15,616 nt of DNA, from contig JANYDR010000225.1 in the NCBI GenBank assembly GCA_025363495.1, positions 1 to 15,616 of the forward strand, read 5' to 3'. A program made the position numbers and the translations under genes. Positions 15,129 to 15,616 of the stretch are shown piece after piece. The notes beneath the pieces are model-generated. The model did no database searches and was not told the origin of the DNA. It was given only the letters and a program-made list of their open reading frames with translations. Source of the stretch: Cyclobacteriaceae bacterium (lineage in GTDB: Bacteria > Bacteroidota > Bacteroidia > Cytophagales > Cyclobacteriaceae). The stretch's first letter is position 1. Each line of letters starts with the position of its first letter.

Positions 15129-15479
15129 ATGAAGAAATTAGTTCTATTCCGGAATTCATTAATACTTGTCACGTCATTCCTGGTCCTCTGGGGTTGTTCC
15201 AAAACCTGTGATATCAAATTAAAAAACGGGACCACTGCCACGATTAAAGTGTTTACAAAAAAAACCGGCATTGAAAGTTCCGTAGAACTCAAGCCAGGAG
15301 ACGTTCTTCGGGTCGGCAAATGTACAGACTGCGCCGAAATCAACGACGAAGAAATTGAGTTGGATCAAATGCTGGTAATATTAGGTATGGACGAGCTTGA
15401 AATGAAAGACAAAAAGGAAGTGCTTAAATTTTTAAACGAGCTAAAGTCAGAGGACTGTCTGGTTAAAACATTTCAATAA
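15129..15479 (+). CDS. Small cysteine-containing lipoprotein, function unknown
   Basis: A 116-residue protein with a membrane-like signal and lipobox VLWGC (acylated Cys23). The mature part begins KTCDIKLKNGTTATIKVF and continues VELKPGDVLRVGKCTDC, a short beta-rich stretch. It ends with an acidic helical half (EINDEEIELDQM, KDKKEVLKFLNELKSEDC). Besides the acylated cysteine there are Cys27, the pair in CTDC (65 and 68) and Cys110, which could form disulfides or bind metal or haem. I do not recognise the family. The stop lies only 11 bp from the end of the transposase gene that follows on the other strand, so the 3' end may have been altered by that insertion. Confidence 0.7.
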   Translation: MKKLVLFRNSLILVTSFLVLWGCSKTCDIKLKNGTTATIKVFTKKTGIESSVELKPGDVLRVGKCTDCAEINDEEIELDQMLVILGMDELEMKDKKEVLKFLNELKSEDCLVKTFQ

Positions 15480-15500
15480 TTAGTCGTCCCTTAAAAACTC
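15480..15500. mobile_element. Probable insertion-sequence terminus
   Basis: The transposase frame ends at 15491, while the lipoprotein stop ends at 15479. The left end of the element must therefore lie in or near TTAGTCGTCCC (15480-15490), perhaps with the transposase stop inside the terminal repeat. Inferred from gene positions only; the other end is not visible. Confidence 0.4.
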
Positions 15501-15616
15501 ATTTTCAGGAAAAATTGATATTTGAAGACTTTTAGCAGAGCTTCAAAAAGTTGAGCCAAAAAGACAAGTGGATTTACTTTCCACTTGTTGATCATTCGTT
15601 TGAAGTTCATACCCGC
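15491..15616 (-). CDS. Transposase C-terminal fragment, probably IS5-like DDE type (cut by window edge)
   Basis: An open frame entering from the right edge encodes the last 41 residues of a protein: AGMNFKRMINKWKV, a hydrophobic helix (PLVFLAQLFEALLKVF) and KYQFFLKMSF, then TAA. The A-x-x-N-[FY]-K-R-[AM] motif followed by a helix is typical of the C-terminus of IS5-like DDE transposases, which follows the last catalytic Glu. The rest of the element lies outside the window. No complete terminal repeat can be checked, because the partner end is missing. Confidence 0.62.
   Translation of the reverse strand, partial: AGMNFKRMINKWKVNPLVFLAQLFEALLKVFKYQFFLKMSF

Noticed and set aside
1..15616. Defence system, prophage, CRISPR array or tRNA genes
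   Set aside because: Looked for on both strands; no supporting genes, spaced repeats or cloverleaf sequences were seen.

Overview
The window looks like chromosomal DNA from a Bacteroidota bacterium, probably a Cytophagales relative. The inference rests on gene content: several lipoproteins with short lipoboxes, a HEAT-repeat/cyclophilin fusion lipoprotein, the secreted family that is often mislabelled 'asparagine synthetase B', and a FeoA-FeoB pair. Shine-Dalgarno sequences are scarce, a few TAnnTTTG-like promoter boxes are present, and the DNA is moderately AT-rich. No rRNA, tRNA or CRISPR array was seen.

Layout. Positions 1-4.6 kb carry a minus-strand run: feoA, then feoB (sharing one base), then a HEAT/cyclophilin lipoprotein, then the start of purK, cut by the window edge. 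Positions 4.7-5.7 kb hold a 48-codon lysine-rich plus-strand gene, a two-hairpin repeat, a small orphan helical protein and an AHSA1/SRPBCC protein, the last two on the minus strand. Positions 5.8-7.6 kb carry two plus-strand genes: a lipoprotein with two tandem alpha/beta-barrel-like domains and a Gfo/Idh/MocA oxidoreductase. A long imperfect palindrome with tandem repeats follows at 7.66-7.78 kb. Then come a secreted PLC-like phosphodiesterase (minus) and, divergent from it, a secreted GATase-like protein (plus). Positions 10.0-10.55 kb hold a GTG-started 72-aa protein (plus), a degenerate repeat and a 52-aa zinc-ribbon membrane protein (minus). Next are a hemolysin III family membrane protein (minus), a 7-bp tandem repeat, a small secreted protein (plus), a class A penicillin-binding protein and ArfB (both minus), and a small lipoprotein (plus). 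The window ends in the C-terminal 41 codons of a transposase (minus), so an insertion sequence begins at about 15.48 kb.

How the genes work together. The feoA-feoB pair is a ferrous iron uptake unit, and the cyclophilin lipoprotein and purK may be read through from it. Most other genes are single housekeeping or envelope genes: peptidoglycan synthesis, ribosome rescue, and phosphodiester or sugar/inositol-type metabolism. I found no defence island, phage or biosynthetic cluster. The less ordinary items are two genes under 60 codons (4706-4852 and 10373-10531), the domain-duplicated lipoprotein, the HEAT/cyclophilin fusion, three intergenic repeat structures, and the insertion-sequence boundary 11 bp from a lipoprotein stop codon.
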